This document shows, piece by piece, positions 28,656-39,036 of a stretch of DNA of 64,000 bases. Source of the DNA: CAVWXT01 sp963759115 (GTDB taxonomy: Bacteria > Planctomycetota > Planctomycetia > Pirellulales > Thermoguttaceae); contig CAVWXT010000005.1 in NCBI GenBank assembly GCA_963759115.1, positions 682,001 to 746,000 on the forward strand, read 5' to 3'. How positions within the stretch are numbered: position 1 is the stretch's first letter; every line of letters starts with the position of its first letter. The position numbers and the translations under genes were made by a program. Below the pieces are notes generated by a model, which was given only the letters and a program-made list of their open reading frames with translations, had not been told where the DNA came from and ran no database searches.

Positions 28656-30884
28656 CTAGTATCGTGAATTGTTGTCGGTTGCCACATCGTCGGACTGGTC
28701 GAGCCGCAGCAACTGGACGCTGTCGATCCAATACGTGGCCGGCGTCCGGCCGTCGCCGCTGAAAATCACGCTGCGGCACAGAGTCGGGCGGAATCGGCCG
28801 GCATCCTTGAGGAAACGCGAGACGGGGATCATGACTTGGCGATATTCCGTGCTCAGATCGCCGCCCCGGACATATTTGCCTGCTTCGATCGGCACGCGCG
28901 CCGTTGCCGCCGGTTCGAGCAGCAACGGGCTATCTTCGAGCTGCACGTTAAGATCGCCGCCGGCGCTGCCTTCGCGGCGGACCCAGAACGAGAGGGCGTC
29001 ATAGCTGCACAGGTTGCTGACGCCCTCGGCGCTCAATAGCCGCAGGCTCCACGGCCCGCCGGACGTGGCAATCCGCAGGGCGCAGCGGCCACTGTGGGCC
29101 GTATCGGGGTTATCGACGATCGCCGCCTGGGCGGCGCCCCGGATCGTGTGCTTGCCGGCCTCCTTCCCCCAGACCTTGGGCAGTTCGTCCCAGATCGTCA
29201 AGTCCTCGACAAGCTCGCGGACGGCCACGGGGGCCGGAACGCCGGCCGTATGGCCGTCGTCCGTCGTGGCCGTGACGACCAGGCCGACGATGCCCGGCCC
29301 GTGGAAACGGCCCGGAGGTGGACGCGTCGGGTTGGGGTGCAGCGGGACGATGTCGGGGTAGAAGGTGGCGGTGTAGAGCCCGGGCCGGGCCGGGTCTTCA
29401 CGCATGGGCATCTGTTCGCGCCCGCCGACGGGCCAGAGGTTGACCATCACCGAAGTCGGCTTTTTTCCTCCGGCTACGGCGACCTTGGCGGAAATCGTCA
29501 TGCGGACCTGGCCGCTGTTCTTGAAAGCCGCCATCAGCCGGCGGGACGCCGCGGCCGCGCTGCGCTCGTGGGGCAACGCATTGATGATCTCGACCACGCG
29601 AGCCGGCGCGTCGGCCGAGATCTTCACGATGTTCGGCGCGACCACGGGGTCGCTGATGGCGATGCCATTTGCCGCGACGACGCCCAAGTAGAGCCGGTTG
29701 TTGACCACGGCGTAGAAGTGCGAGCCGCTGGCCGAGGCGCGCACACGCGAGCCCTCCTTGATGAGTGGCCCGATCGGCAGGCCGGCCTTCTGGCTGGCCG
29801 TGGTCTTGAAACCGTCGAACGAGAGCACCAGGCCGAGTTTCTCCGGCTCGTAGGCATAGAAGAGTTGGGTGTCGGGGACCGGGCTGCACGTGACGCCCAG
29901 GCTGGCCCAACCGGAAATGCCTTGTGGGCCGGTTTTTGACGTGAAATCCGGGCCGAACTTGAGGTCGTGGATGTCGCCGTCGGAGGTGCTGATGAAGACC
30001 TCCGTGTCGCAGTGATAGCCCCGGTTGCTCCGCGATCCGTGGCCGGCCAGTGACACCGCGGCGTCGGTGGGCAGAATGTCGCCGACGTTGTCCTCCAGGC
30101 TCTCGCCCAAGCCCATGCAGTCCAGGGCGTTGATTACCTGGGGGCGGGCCTTCTGCGCCGCCAGGACGACAAACGTAAGCCCCTGGTTGGGACTGTTGAC
30201 GAAGCGGTGGACGAACAGGTCTGGCCAAAGCGCCAGCCAGGAGCGGCCGGAGTCGTAGCTGACCGAGGCGCCCGTCGTTTCCTCCCCGTACCACACGAGG
30301 AGCGTGCGGAAGGCCGGGTCGCCCTCGTAGTAGGCCACACCCGCCAGCTTGTCCGACTTCAGCCCACGGCGGCGATCGGCGGTCTGCTCGATGGCCTTGC
30401 CGGCGTTGTTGGCGAACCACAGCCCCCGATCGGAGGCGAGATAGAACGTGTCGGGCTGGTCCGGCGCAAAGGCCGCGCCCGTGACTTTGCCGATGCGTGC
30501 GGTCGTCGCCTGGTTGAGCGGCGTCCACGTCCGTCCGGCGTCCCCGGTGAGCAAGAGTCCTTTGTCGGCGACCAGCAGCGCCCGGCCGGGAAGGAGCGGA
30601 TGCGGATACACCGCCTGCGCGTTGGCGATAGTCGTGGTGCTCCACGAGACGTGGATCGACGACGGCGGCGGCAGCGGCTTCACAATCGGCGCGGCGGCAG
30701 GGGCAGCACAAACAGGCGACGGCAACACGAACAGCAACGCAACGATGGAGAACAATTCGCCGTAGAAGCGGCATCTTGCCGCTTCATGCCTGTACCCAAG
30801 AGGACTACCAGCGCCAAAACAACGCGGCAAGATGCCGCGTCTACATACAGGACACGCACAAGTTGTTTCTGCGTGCGCCTTCAT
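28656..30884 (-). CDS. Secreted beta-propeller (BNR/sialidase-like) protein with repeat-derived N-terminus
   Basis: This 742-residue protein shows BNR-type Asp-box words (LLTGDAGRTWTPL, VSYDSGRSWLAL) spread over the first 300 residues, typical of sialidase-like or VPS10-type propellers. A beta-sandwich and a carbohydrate-binding-like domain follow (YDALSFWVRREGSAGGDLNVQLED). The ATG at 30884 overlaps the stop of the caspase-like gene. Residues 15-41 (RRGILPRC...EAARCRFY) are the translation of a family D palindrome, lying just before the signal peptide FSIVALLFVLPSPVCA. Translation may instead start at TTG 30755. No enzyme activity is recognisable. Confidence 0.8.
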   Translation of the reverse strand: MKAHAETTCACPVCRRGILPRCFGAGSPLGYRHEAARCRFYGELFSIVALLFVLPSPVCAAPAAAPIVKPLPPPSSIHVSWSTTTIANAQAVYPHPLLPGRALLVADKGLLLTGDAGRTWTPLNQATTARIGKVTGAAFAPDQPDTFYLASDRGLWFANNAGKAIEQTADRRRGLKSDKLAGVAYYEGDPAFRTLLVWYGEETTGASVSYDSGRSWLALWPDLFVHRFVNSPNQGLTFVVLAAQKARPQVINALDCMGLGESLEDNVGDILPTDAAVSLAGHGSRSNRGYHCDTEVFISTSDGDIHDLKFGPDFTSKTGPQGISGWASLGVTCSPVPDTQLFYAYEPEKLGLVLSFDGFKTTASQKAGLPIGPLIKEGSRVRASASGSHFYAVVNNRLYLGVVAANGIAISDPVVAPNIVKISADAPARVVEIINALPHERSAAAASRRLMAAFKNSGQVRMTISAKVAVAGGKKPTSVMVNLWPVGGREQMPMREDPARPGLYTATFYPDIVPLHPNPTRPPPGRFHGPGIVGLVVTATTDDGHTAGVPAPVAVRELVEDLTIWDELPKVWGKEAGKHTIRGAAQAAIVDNPDTAHSGRCALRIATSGGPWSLRLLSAEGVSNLCSYDALSFWVRREGSAGGDLNVQLEDSPLLLEPAATARVPIEAGKYVRGGDLSTEYRQVMIPVSRFLKDAGRFRPTLCRSVIFSGDGRTPATYWIDSVQLLRLDQSDDVATDNNSRY
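30762..30844. repeat. Dispersed palindrome family D, copy 2, inside a reading frame
   Basis: Arms GTAGAAGCGGCATCTTGCCG and CGGCAAGATGCCGCGTCTAC bound the element. It lies in frame between the coupled ATG at 30884 and the signal peptide of the beta-propeller protein, adding about 27 residues. Confidence 0.8.
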
Positions 30885-32048
30885 CGGTCCGCCTCGACCT
30901 GGAGCAGCGCCGGCCGGCCGAGCACGACCCGCCGGGCGAGATTCCCCGGCTGACTCTCCTTCACGCCGTCCAACGGTTCATAGCCGTTTCCGCGCAGGGC
31001 CGATGCGGCCGCCTCCTGCCCACAGTCCTCCAGCGACGGATGTTCCATGAGCACCCGCCGCCCCAGCCACCACGGGTTGCGTGGATCGGTCTGCGCCGCC
31101 GGCGGCGGCACCGGAACATCGGCCGCCGAGGCGTCGCTCTTGTCTGAGAGCTTCCGCGCCGGGGTCGTCTGCGCCGCCTACGCACAGCTTCTTGAAGATC
31201 TCGACGCTCTTGCTGCCCTCGACGATCCATGACTCATCGTCGTCCATCTTTTGCCGTCCAACCCAATATGCGGTCTCGCGGGCGGCCCAGTTGTATGCCT
31301 CCAACATGCTGACCTGCCCATCCTTGACTCCCGTGCGCAGCGGTGCGGGCGAACCGTCGGCAGGAATGGGAACCGGCTCGTCGGCTGCCACGGGCGCCTC
31401 CCCATCGGCGGCCTTCGTTTCCAGGCCGATCAGGAAGAACTCGGCCAGGACTGGCTCAACTTCCTCGCCGGGGCCGGTAGCGGCGACGTTGACCCGGCCC
31501 GCGCGAGCCAGGTCCTTGACCATGTCGCCCGCCGCGCCGGCGAAGTTGAGCACGACCTGCGTCCGGGCGGGAATCTGGTTCAAGTCCTGGGCCAAGGTCC
31601 TGGCGGTCAGGGCTGGTCCGGGCACGAGCAACGCGGGGTCCGAGTCGCCGGCCTGGCCGTGCCCGATCAACACGAGGATGAACTGGTCGTCGTCGCGGAC
31701 CTTCTGCGACAGGTCGGCCAACGTTTGGCGGATGTTCTGCGCCGTCGCTTGGCCGGTGACCCAGGGGCTGTTGAAGTCCTTGTCGCCGGTGAGAGTTGCC
31801 ACGTGGCTGGCGGGGATGCCGGCAGGGCCCGTCAGGTAGGCGTGAAATCGCGTGGTCCAATCGGCAAAGCGCCGGGCGTAGAGGGGCGTGCCGGGAATAC
31901 CCGAGACGATCACGGCGTAGGTCTGGGGCGCTGGTGCGACGGCGGGCTTGGCCTGGTTCGACGTACCTTGGGCCGAGGCGGTTGTGGCCAACGCCAGGAT
32001 GACGCAAACAGTGGCCAGCAACAGGCGATCGGCGGCGGTCGAGAACAT
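30881..32048 (-). CDS. Secreted caspase-like (clan CD) protein lacking the catalytic Cys (frame broken near 31150)
   Basis: A signal peptide (LLLATVCVILALATTASAQ) precedes a caspase/C13-like fold. YAVIVSGIPGTPLYARRF is strand one, and FILVLIGHGQAGD carries the His-Gly catalytic motif. At the second catalytic position the sequence is VVLNFAGAAGDMV, where a Cys would be expected, so it is probably not an active protease. The frame changes near 31150. Removing one base joins EALRK to SDASAADVPVPPPAAQ, and the frame then runs to the stop at 30881. It sits between DUF4159 and the beta-propeller gene and overlaps the latter by four bases. Confidence 0.75.
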
Positions 32049-32067
32049 CAGTCAGCCCCGGGGCGTT

Positions 32068-32892
32068 TCAGTGACTCAAGAAGTAGATGATGAAATTGAT
32101 GGTCATCTTGATGCAGGCCAACTGGGGGCCGGGTCCCCAAAAGCCTACCCAGCCGCAGTGCAGGTCGCCCGCCGTGGCCACGGTCATGATGCGCCCGGTG
32201 CCGCGCTCGAAGAGGCCCCAGGCGCCGTGGTCGACGCCTTGCATGTGCGGGCACGGCGAGATGCCGCCCGGCCACATCGGCATGTCGAAATAGATGTGGA
32301 AGATCTCGTGATCGTTGGGGATCTGCCGCATCGGGTTGTCGGGGTACAGCTTGTTGAGCAGTTTCACATAGCTCACGAAGAAGCGGTCCTGCTTGGCGTA
32401 GACGCAGTCGTCGGCGTGGACAAAACCGCCGCGCTCCAGGAACTCGCGGAGATTCTTCTCCTCGTTATCGGGCAGTTTGAAGAAGCCCTCGGAAGTCATG
32501 AACACGTAGGGGTAGCGGCACATCTCGTCAAAGTCGGCCAGCCGCACCACCTTGGGCTCCTGGCTGACGTTGATGTTCGTCAGTTCCTGGAGCTTCTTGC
32601 GGAGGTTGACGTCGCCGATGGGATGGACGTTCCAGATGTCCGGCGTGTTGTCCAACACGGTGAATTGGAGGCGGGGGAAGATGAACTTGCCGGTCTTGAC
32701 GCTCTCGTCGGCCAGGGCTTGCTGGGCGGGAAGGAGTCCGCTTGTGGCCAGGATCCCGCCTCCGGCGGCCAACGCCGCAGCCTTCAGCGCCTGCCGGCGC
32801 GTGAGCGTGTGGATGTGCTCGACCGCGCCGGCGATTTCGTCCGCGGCCCGGCCCATCTCACGCTGCAACTCTTTGCGTGCGCTCATCGGCAT
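32068..32892 (-). CDS. Tat-exported DUF4159 protein
   Basis: This 274-residue protein has an unusual late twin-arginine signal at residues 30-60 (LTRRQALKAAALAAGGGILA), preceded by an amphipathic helix. The mature part has the DUF4159 landmarks: FIFPRLQFTVLDNTPDIWNVHP, NIREFLERGGFVHADDC-like and HEIFHIYFDMP. DUF4159 is a class I glutamine-amidotransferase-like fold found in MoxR-VWA clusters of planctomycetes and proteobacteria; its role is unknown. It is 20 bases upstream of the caspase-like gene in the same operon. Confidence 0.88.
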   Translation of the reverse strand: MPMSARKELQREMGRAADEIAGAVEHIHTLTRRQALKAAALAAGGGILATSGLLPAQQALADESVKTGKFIFPRLQFTVLDNTPDIWNVHPIGDVNLRKKLQELTNINVSQEPKVVRLADFDEMCRYPYVFMTSEGFFKLPDNEEKNLREFLERGGFVHADDCVYAKQDRFFVSYVKLLNKLYPDNPMRQIPNDHEIFHIYFDMPMWPGGISPCPHMQGVDHGAWGLFERGTGRIMTVATAGDLHCGWVGFWGPGPQLACIKMTINFIIYFLSH

Positions 32893-32938
32893 GGCTTCTC
32901 GTCCCTCCGTTCTAGCACCTCAACCGGCCTGAATTGAC

Positions 32939-33012
32939 GGGTGCCACGGGCTGCTTGTCAGCCCGTGTTGCGGCCGGTTCCCGCACTGGCCGGCAAGCGG
33001 CCAGTGGCACCC
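32939..33012. repeat. Dispersed palindrome family C, copy 2
   Basis: The outer GGGTGCCAC and GTGGCACCC pair. Inside are two separate hairpins (CACGGGCTG/CAGCCCGTG and CACTGGCCG/CGGCCAGTG). It is located between the DUF4159 and VWA genes of the same operon. Confidence 0.75.
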
Positions 33013-33040
33013 AAGCTGTCACTACAACACGGTCGGCGCA

Positions 33041-35486
33041 CTAGGCCAACCCGCTGCGGCGGCGGACCGACCACTCGGCCGCCAGCAGAAGCAGGATCAG
33101 GCCGAAGAGGATCGGCATGTCCCACAGCGGCTTCTGCACGTCCTCCGAGCCGGCCTGCGTGGCTGCGCGGGCCGCCTTGAGCATCTCGTCCGGAAGATCG
33201 CCCGTCTTCCCGTAATCATAGTAGCGCCCCCCGGTGATCGCAACCATGCGTTCGAGCAGGTCGCGGTTGAGTCCGGCGTTGTTGAACTCGACCAGCGGCT
33301 CGGAAACCCGGAACTCCGTCTCGGCGGGCTTTGTGTCCTTGAAGTCATCTTCGCGGGAGGGATCATTCTTGCCGCTGCCGGCGGAGCCGCGTCGCTCCAC
33401 GCGCACGACGATTTTGTAATCGCCCTCTTCGGCCGGGATGTATGGTCCTTGGTACACGCCCTCCTCCGACAGAATCCAATCCATCGGCACTTCCTGCGGA
33501 TTGCCCAAGGGATCGGTCACGCTGGCCGTCACCGCGGCGTCGTTGATCGGCGTGAGGTCCTTGCCCAACACCGTGGCGCGGATGGCGACCGACTCGCCGC
33601 GGACGTACACCGGGGCCGAGGTCTCGACGCTCACCCGCTCCTTCACTCCCACGACCAGCCAGCGGACCATCTGCTTCCAGAATCGCTCGTGGAACTCGTT
33701 GCTCACCGGGTTGTTCATCCGCCAGTACCACGAGCCGCCGGAGGTGAATGCGGCCACCCGCCCCTGCCCGTAGTTTTGCACCGCCAGCACGGGCAGCCGG
33801 CCGTTCTCGTGCATCAACAGCGGCGTGGCGCCGAGTTTCAGACCGCGGACCGGAGTGATGCCCACCAGCGGTTGGGCGTTCTCCCACAGGCGGCGATTCA
33901 GGCCCTCGTCGTCCGAGAGCCGCATGAGCAGATGCGGATTGCCCGGCGCCAGGGCCTGGGGCGTGGGGATCGCCTTGAACGTCTCGTCCGAGTAGGGCGG
34001 ATCGTTGGGCGAGATCGTGACCGGGAGCATCCGCTCCACGGCGGTGCCGGCGTATTTGCCCAGGCCGAACGAATTGACCCCGCCGAGCATCAACAGCCCG
34101 CCGCCGCGGACGCGGACGAACTCCTCGATCATCGCCAGTTGCTGGGGAGTAAAATAGCCGGCTTCGATGTCGCCCAGGATCAGGGCTTGGAAGCCGAAGA
34201 GTTGCTCCGGCCTGGTGGGAAAGCCCTTTTCCAGATACGACTCGCTCTGGTTGGCGCCTTGGACGTAGAACCCCAACTTGCCGCCGGTGGCAGGGGCCTT
34301 GCCGTCGCCGGCCGGCGTGGAAGCGGGCACGGCGCCGCCGATCCGCACCGGCGCCGCCCCGCCGCTTTCCGCGCTCGCGGACGACACGCGAAGAGATGCT
34401 CACCAGGCGAAAGTCCTTGTCGCGGAACAAGGCCCGGCGGAGGAAGCGGTATTCCTGGCGCGGACTCCCCTCGATGTAGAACACCGGCAGGCGGTCGTCC
34501 TGCATGTTGATGGTGAAATCGGCGGAGTTGTTGTCCTTGAGCTTCTCGTCGGGATCGACGGGGATCGAGACGCGATACGTGGCCGCGCCCTCGGCGTCCG
34601 GCGTGAACAACAGGCGGACGCGCTCGACGTCGGCCCCCTTCTCCGGCACGATGCGCTGTGTGGCCAGAACGGTCCTCTCGCGGCTTATGCTGACGTCGAA
34701 CGGCTGATCGTAGCCCGTGTGGCGGACGACGGCGTAGACCTCGACCTCGGAGTTGCGGCGGACGCGGCTGGGGGCGAATACCCGCGAGACCTCGTAGTCC
34801 TTGGGCGGCTGCGGGTTGCCGACGCCGACGACGTGCAGGGGGATCTTCCGACTGGCCAGCAGACGCGCGGCGTCTTCGGCGCTGCCGCCCTCGTTCCGGC
34901 AGCCGTCGGTCACCAGCAGCACCGACCCAACCGACAGGCCGCGTAGATCCTCCTCCAGGTCGCGGAGCGAGCGAAAGATGTTGGTAAATCGGCCCTCGGC
35001 GCGGAACTGCTTGGGGTCGGCCACCCGCTGCAACTCGTGGTCGAAGCCGTAGAGCACGACCGTGCTGTTGTCGGAGAGCGCCTTGAGCAGACTGCCTTCG
35101 CGAGCCGGGTTGCCCAGCACGTCCAGCGCGGCTTCGAGGCGGGTGCGGCCCTTAGTGTCGGCGTCGGCGATGGACATCGATCGCGAGGTATCGACCACCA
35201 CGGCGGTGTATATCTGGCTCTTGTGCGGCCGGGCCAACACCAGCACGGGCGCGGCCAGCAACAACACAATAAGCGTCAGCAGGACCGAGCGAACCGCCAA
35301 CAACGACCAACGGGTGCGCGGCTGGATGCGGCCGGACACTTGCCGGTAGATCGCCCAGGCCGTCACCGCCGCGGCCGCCGCCAAGAGGAGCGTCACCTCC
35401 AGCGGCATCCGGCTCTGAAAGGCCAGCCGCCCCTCGGCGAAGGTTTCCAGCGGGTACTTGAACAGAAACTCGAAGACGCTCATCAA
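33041..35486 (-). CDS. Membrane VWA/glutamine-amidotransferase-like protein (frame broken near 34383)
   Basis: About 815 residues. Two N-terminal membrane helices (VTLLLAAAAAVTAWAIY, VLLTLIVLLLAAPVLVLA) precede a von Willebrand A domain whose metal site reads VVVDTSRSMS. Beta-sandwich segments follow. Then comes a class I amidotransferase-like domain (FQALILGDIEAGYF, RGGGLLMLGGVNSFGLG) without its catalytic Cys. A last helix sits at the C-terminus (PILFGLILLLLAAEWSVRRR). A duplicated T near 34383 breaks the frame at LVSIS; its removal gives LVSISRVSSASAESGG. This layout is common in MoxR-linked clusters, where it may act as a periplasmic chaperone or sensor. Confidence 0.85.
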
Positions 35487-35520
35487 CGATCGACCTTGTT
35501 CGGCCTATTGGTCCAACTGG

Positions 35521-35581
35521 TAGGGTGGGCACCGCCCACCGAAATGCCATAACGTTTTCCGACGGGCAGTGCCCGCCCTAC
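35521..35581. repeat. Palindrome family F, full copy
   Basis: TAGGGTGGGCACCGCCCACC at one end and GGGCAGTGCCCGCCCTA at the other. Each end is a small hairpin and the ends pair with each other. Located in a 106-base gap between two genes of the operon. It resembles 41101-41159. Confidence 0.75.
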
Positions 35582-35592
35582 AGGGATTCACG

Positions 35593-38500
35593 TCATTTGT
35601 GCAAATGCGAGAGGGCCTCGTAATACTTGTTGACCAGTTCGCGGTAGCGCGGAGGGAACTCCTCGCGTTGGGCCGCGTGCAACTTCTCCGCGCTGACGCG
35701 GGCCTGCATCTCGGCTTCGATGCGGTTGCTGACCCGTTTGACGACCCCGACCACCTCGGATCGTTTTGCGGAGTCGTCCGTCAACGCCCGCACCAACGGC
35801 CCCGGGTTGGCCCCCTGGGCCAGCTTTTCGATGTCTTGCTTGTCGGCCAGGTCGCGGGCGGCCGCGTGCCGCGCCAGCATCGCCATATCGACGGCCGCCT
35901 CCTGCGCCAATGCCTTGCGATCCTCGGCACTGCGGCGCGGCGGGCCGACCGGGCTTCTCGTCCAGTTGGGCCAGCGTCTGCGCAATCCGGTCGGCCTCGG
36001 CCTTGGCGCGGGCGGCCTCCGATTTCCAGTCGCTGGCCAGCGTGTTGGCGGCGGCATTCAACGAGGCGGCAACCTTCCCAATCGCCTGCTCGGCAGCCTT
36101 CTGCTCGGCCGTGGCAGCGGCGGGCTTATTGGCCGTCAGTTCCACCACCGCGTTCGACATCTTCTGGCTCGCCCGGCCGCGCTTCAAGTCCCTGGCCGCG
36201 TCGGCGATGTTCTGGGCCGTGTCGCGCTTGGCGACGGCCTGGGCCTGATTGTTCAGGGAGGCCAGGTCCTGGGCGAAGTTGTCCAAATCCACCTTCAACT
36301 GGATCTGCTTGTTGACCGCGCCCTTGAGGTCGCGGGCCTGCTGCGGATTGGGCTTGGCGCCATCCGGCAGGTCTTTGCCGGTGTCTTGCGTCTTCTCGCG
36401 CACGTCGCGCTGCCGGGCCACCAGCTTATTGGCCCGCGATTCCAGATCGGCGATGGCGGCATCGACTGCACCCTGGTCGATCTTGGCCAGTTGCTTCTCG
36501 GCCTCGGTCAGCTCGATCTTGGCCTGCTTGGCCGCTTCGACGGCCTTCTGGAGCTTGACGGCGTCGAACTGTTCGGCCGCGGCGTCCATCTTTCGCGCCG
36601 CGGCGTCGAACGTGTTGGCCATCTCCCGCAGGGCCGCGTGGTTGCCGGCCGGGCGGACCTCGGCGGCCATCTCGCGAGTCTTGGCGGCCAGCGCGCCCTG
36701 CTCTCGCGCCAATGCTTGGGCGTCTTGGTTCTCTGCGGTTTTCGGTTCCTCGGGCTTGCCTCCGGCCGACTTTGGCTCGCGCGGCTTGGCGTCTTCCACC
36801 GTCTTGCCGGCCTGCTCGCCTTTCCGGATGACCTCCTCCTGCGCCTTCTTGATCTCCTCGATGCGGGTCTGGGCCTCCTTCAATCCATTATCTTCGTTCT
36901 GCACTTCTTTCTGGTTGCGTTCCTGGATGTTCGCCGACACCTGGGCCTGCATCTTCAGCATCTCGAAGGTGGTTTTGGCCTGCTCGGTGTTCGCATTGGC
37001 ATTGGCCATCAGTTCGTCCGGAGAAATCGAAGAGCCTTGAGTGGTTCGCATCGCGGCCAGTGCCTGCTCGCCCATGGCGAAACGCACCAGCGTGCTCGCC
37101 TTTCCCGAGTCGTGCTGTTGGATTGCGGCATGGGCCTGCCGGCAATACTCGTTGCCCTTGTCGAGATGGGCCTGAACGTCGGGCGTGATCGTCTTCCAGC
37201 CGGGGGGCAAACCCACGAACACCGACACCTGGCCCGACTCCGGGTCGATCATCCATTGGGCCAACTCGTCGGCCTGGCTGGCGAACTCCGGCGGCGGGAG
37301 CGTGTCCTTCTGACGGTGCAGGCCCCAGGTGCGCTTCACCAGATCGTCCAGGCTCTTGCCCTGTTCGTGCGGGCTGCCGGTGTGATCGTTGAGGCTCGCC
37401 CAGGTTTCGTAGGGCCGGATGGTGAGGAAGTTCAGATCGGTGACGGCCGCGGGCTGGCCCGGCTTGCGGTCGCGGGCCTCGAAGTAATAGGAGATCGTCT
37501 CGCCCGGGGCCAATCGTTGGGAAAGCTCCTGGATCGCGAAACGCACGCTCAGTTGCAGCGTCTTTCGCGCCAACGGCTGGCCGGAGTCGAGCGCCGGCAG
37601 GGGCACCGGCATGCGGACCTCCTGGGCTTCCGGGCCGGTATGCGGCAGGTAGACCAGGTCCAGGCCCGCCAGGCCAAAATCGTCGCTCGCCTCGACCAAG
37701 AAGCCGATCTCGCCCATCGGGTGCAGCGAGGCCGGACCGAGCGGATATTGCAGCGCGATGGTGGGCGGCTCGTCTTTGATGGCCCGAACCGTTGCCGGCG
37801 TCGGGCTTTGATACTCCTGGCCGTCCACGTCGGTGATGCGGAACTGGTAGGTCGCGTCGCGGCTGATCTCGAAGCTCAGTACGGCCGCGTTGGGGTTGCC
37901 TGCATCGGGCGTAAGCGGCTGTGCGGGCAGGCCGGTCCACGCGACCTGGCCATCCTTCACCGGGCGGTTGGTGACGAATTTGATCGTGACCTTCGAGCCC
38001 ACGGGCGCGGCCACGTCGCCGGCGACTTTGTACCTCGGTGCGGTCGGCCAGTTGAAGGTACTCGGCGTACTTGGTAGTGACCTCGACCGAGTTGAGGGTC
38101 AGCGGCTCGTACACGCTTACGCGGTGGGGATCGGACTTGACGCCGCCCGTGGCCACGCACAGTTCGATGTCCTCGCTGACGTCGCTGATGCGGGCGGCAA
38201 AGCCGTTGATCTTTTCCACCTGCTGCATGGGCAGCTTTTCGAAGGCTGCCTGCGGACCGGCCGCCAGGGGCCGGAATAACAGGTTGACCGGCTGATCGGA
38301 CGGGCGGGAGAGGGCCGCCTCGACGTCCAGCGTTCCGCCGCGCGGCAGATGGATCGATCCATCCGAACGCACGGCCGGCGTGGTGGCGACGATCTGGATT
38401 TCGATCGCCGCCAAGCCAGGTTCGTCCGGCAGGTTGCCTTGCTGGCGGCGGATGTCGACGGTCGTCAGACGCCAAGGGGTCACCACGTTCTGGACCGGCA

Positions 38501-39020
38501 CGGCCACCTTGTCGCGGAGAGCGAACAGTCCGCTGCCATACACGGCCAGCAGCACGATCGCCAGAACGCCGTACTTGTGCAAGCGGGCCAACGGAACGAC
38601 GCGGCGGGGATCGTCGCGCTCAGCCCGCCGCTGGGCCTCGCTGACGACGGCGTCGACCATGTCGGCCTGGATCGCCGACAGGCCGGGCTTGTTGGCGAAC
38701 TCCGCGGCCGTCATCAGGGCGCCTTCAAAACGGTCGTCATGCTCTTCGACGTACAGGGCGAGCCGGTCGTCCGGAATGCGGCGCAGCAGGGGGCGGAGAA
38801 CGTGCCGGACGATCAAGCCGGCGACAGCCGCGAGGCCCACGAGGCTGATGGTCAGACGCGCGGCCGGCTCGGGCTGGTACTTCCAGTTCAACAGCAGCAG
38901 GATCGAGAAGATGCCGATCGCCTCGACCAGCACGACGGCCAGGCCGTACAGGGCCGCGGTGCGTTTCCACCGCCGGCGCACCTTCACCAACTGCGTCTCA
39001 ACGCCGGAATAGGCTCCCAT
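35593..39020 (-). CDS. Giant membrane-anchored coiled-coil protein, DUF4175-like (two frame breaks)
   Basis: About 1140 residues. Three membrane helices lie near the N-terminus (YGLAVVLVEAIGIFSILLLL, LTISLVGLAAVAGLIV, YGVLAIVLLAVYGSGLFAL), then beta-rich domains, then a long alpha-helical, Ala/Lys/Glu-rich coiled coil over the last 550 residues (KEAQTRIEEIKKAQEEVIRKGE, AAKQAKIELTEAEKQLAK). This matches the DUF4175 plan of MoxR-VWA clusters. It may span the periplasm. Duplicated bases near 38028 and 35952 break the frame. Removing them gives TEYKVAGDVAAPVG and LDEKPVGPPRRSAEDRKAL, and the protein then ends at 35593. Confidence 0.85.
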
Positions 39021-39036
39021 GGCGGCGATCCCTCTC

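Noticed and set aside
35720..38077. 785-codon frame antisense to the coiled-coil protein
   Set aside because: It is low complexity and mirrors the Ala/Lys-rich coiled coil; the minus strand has start, membrane helices and operon context.
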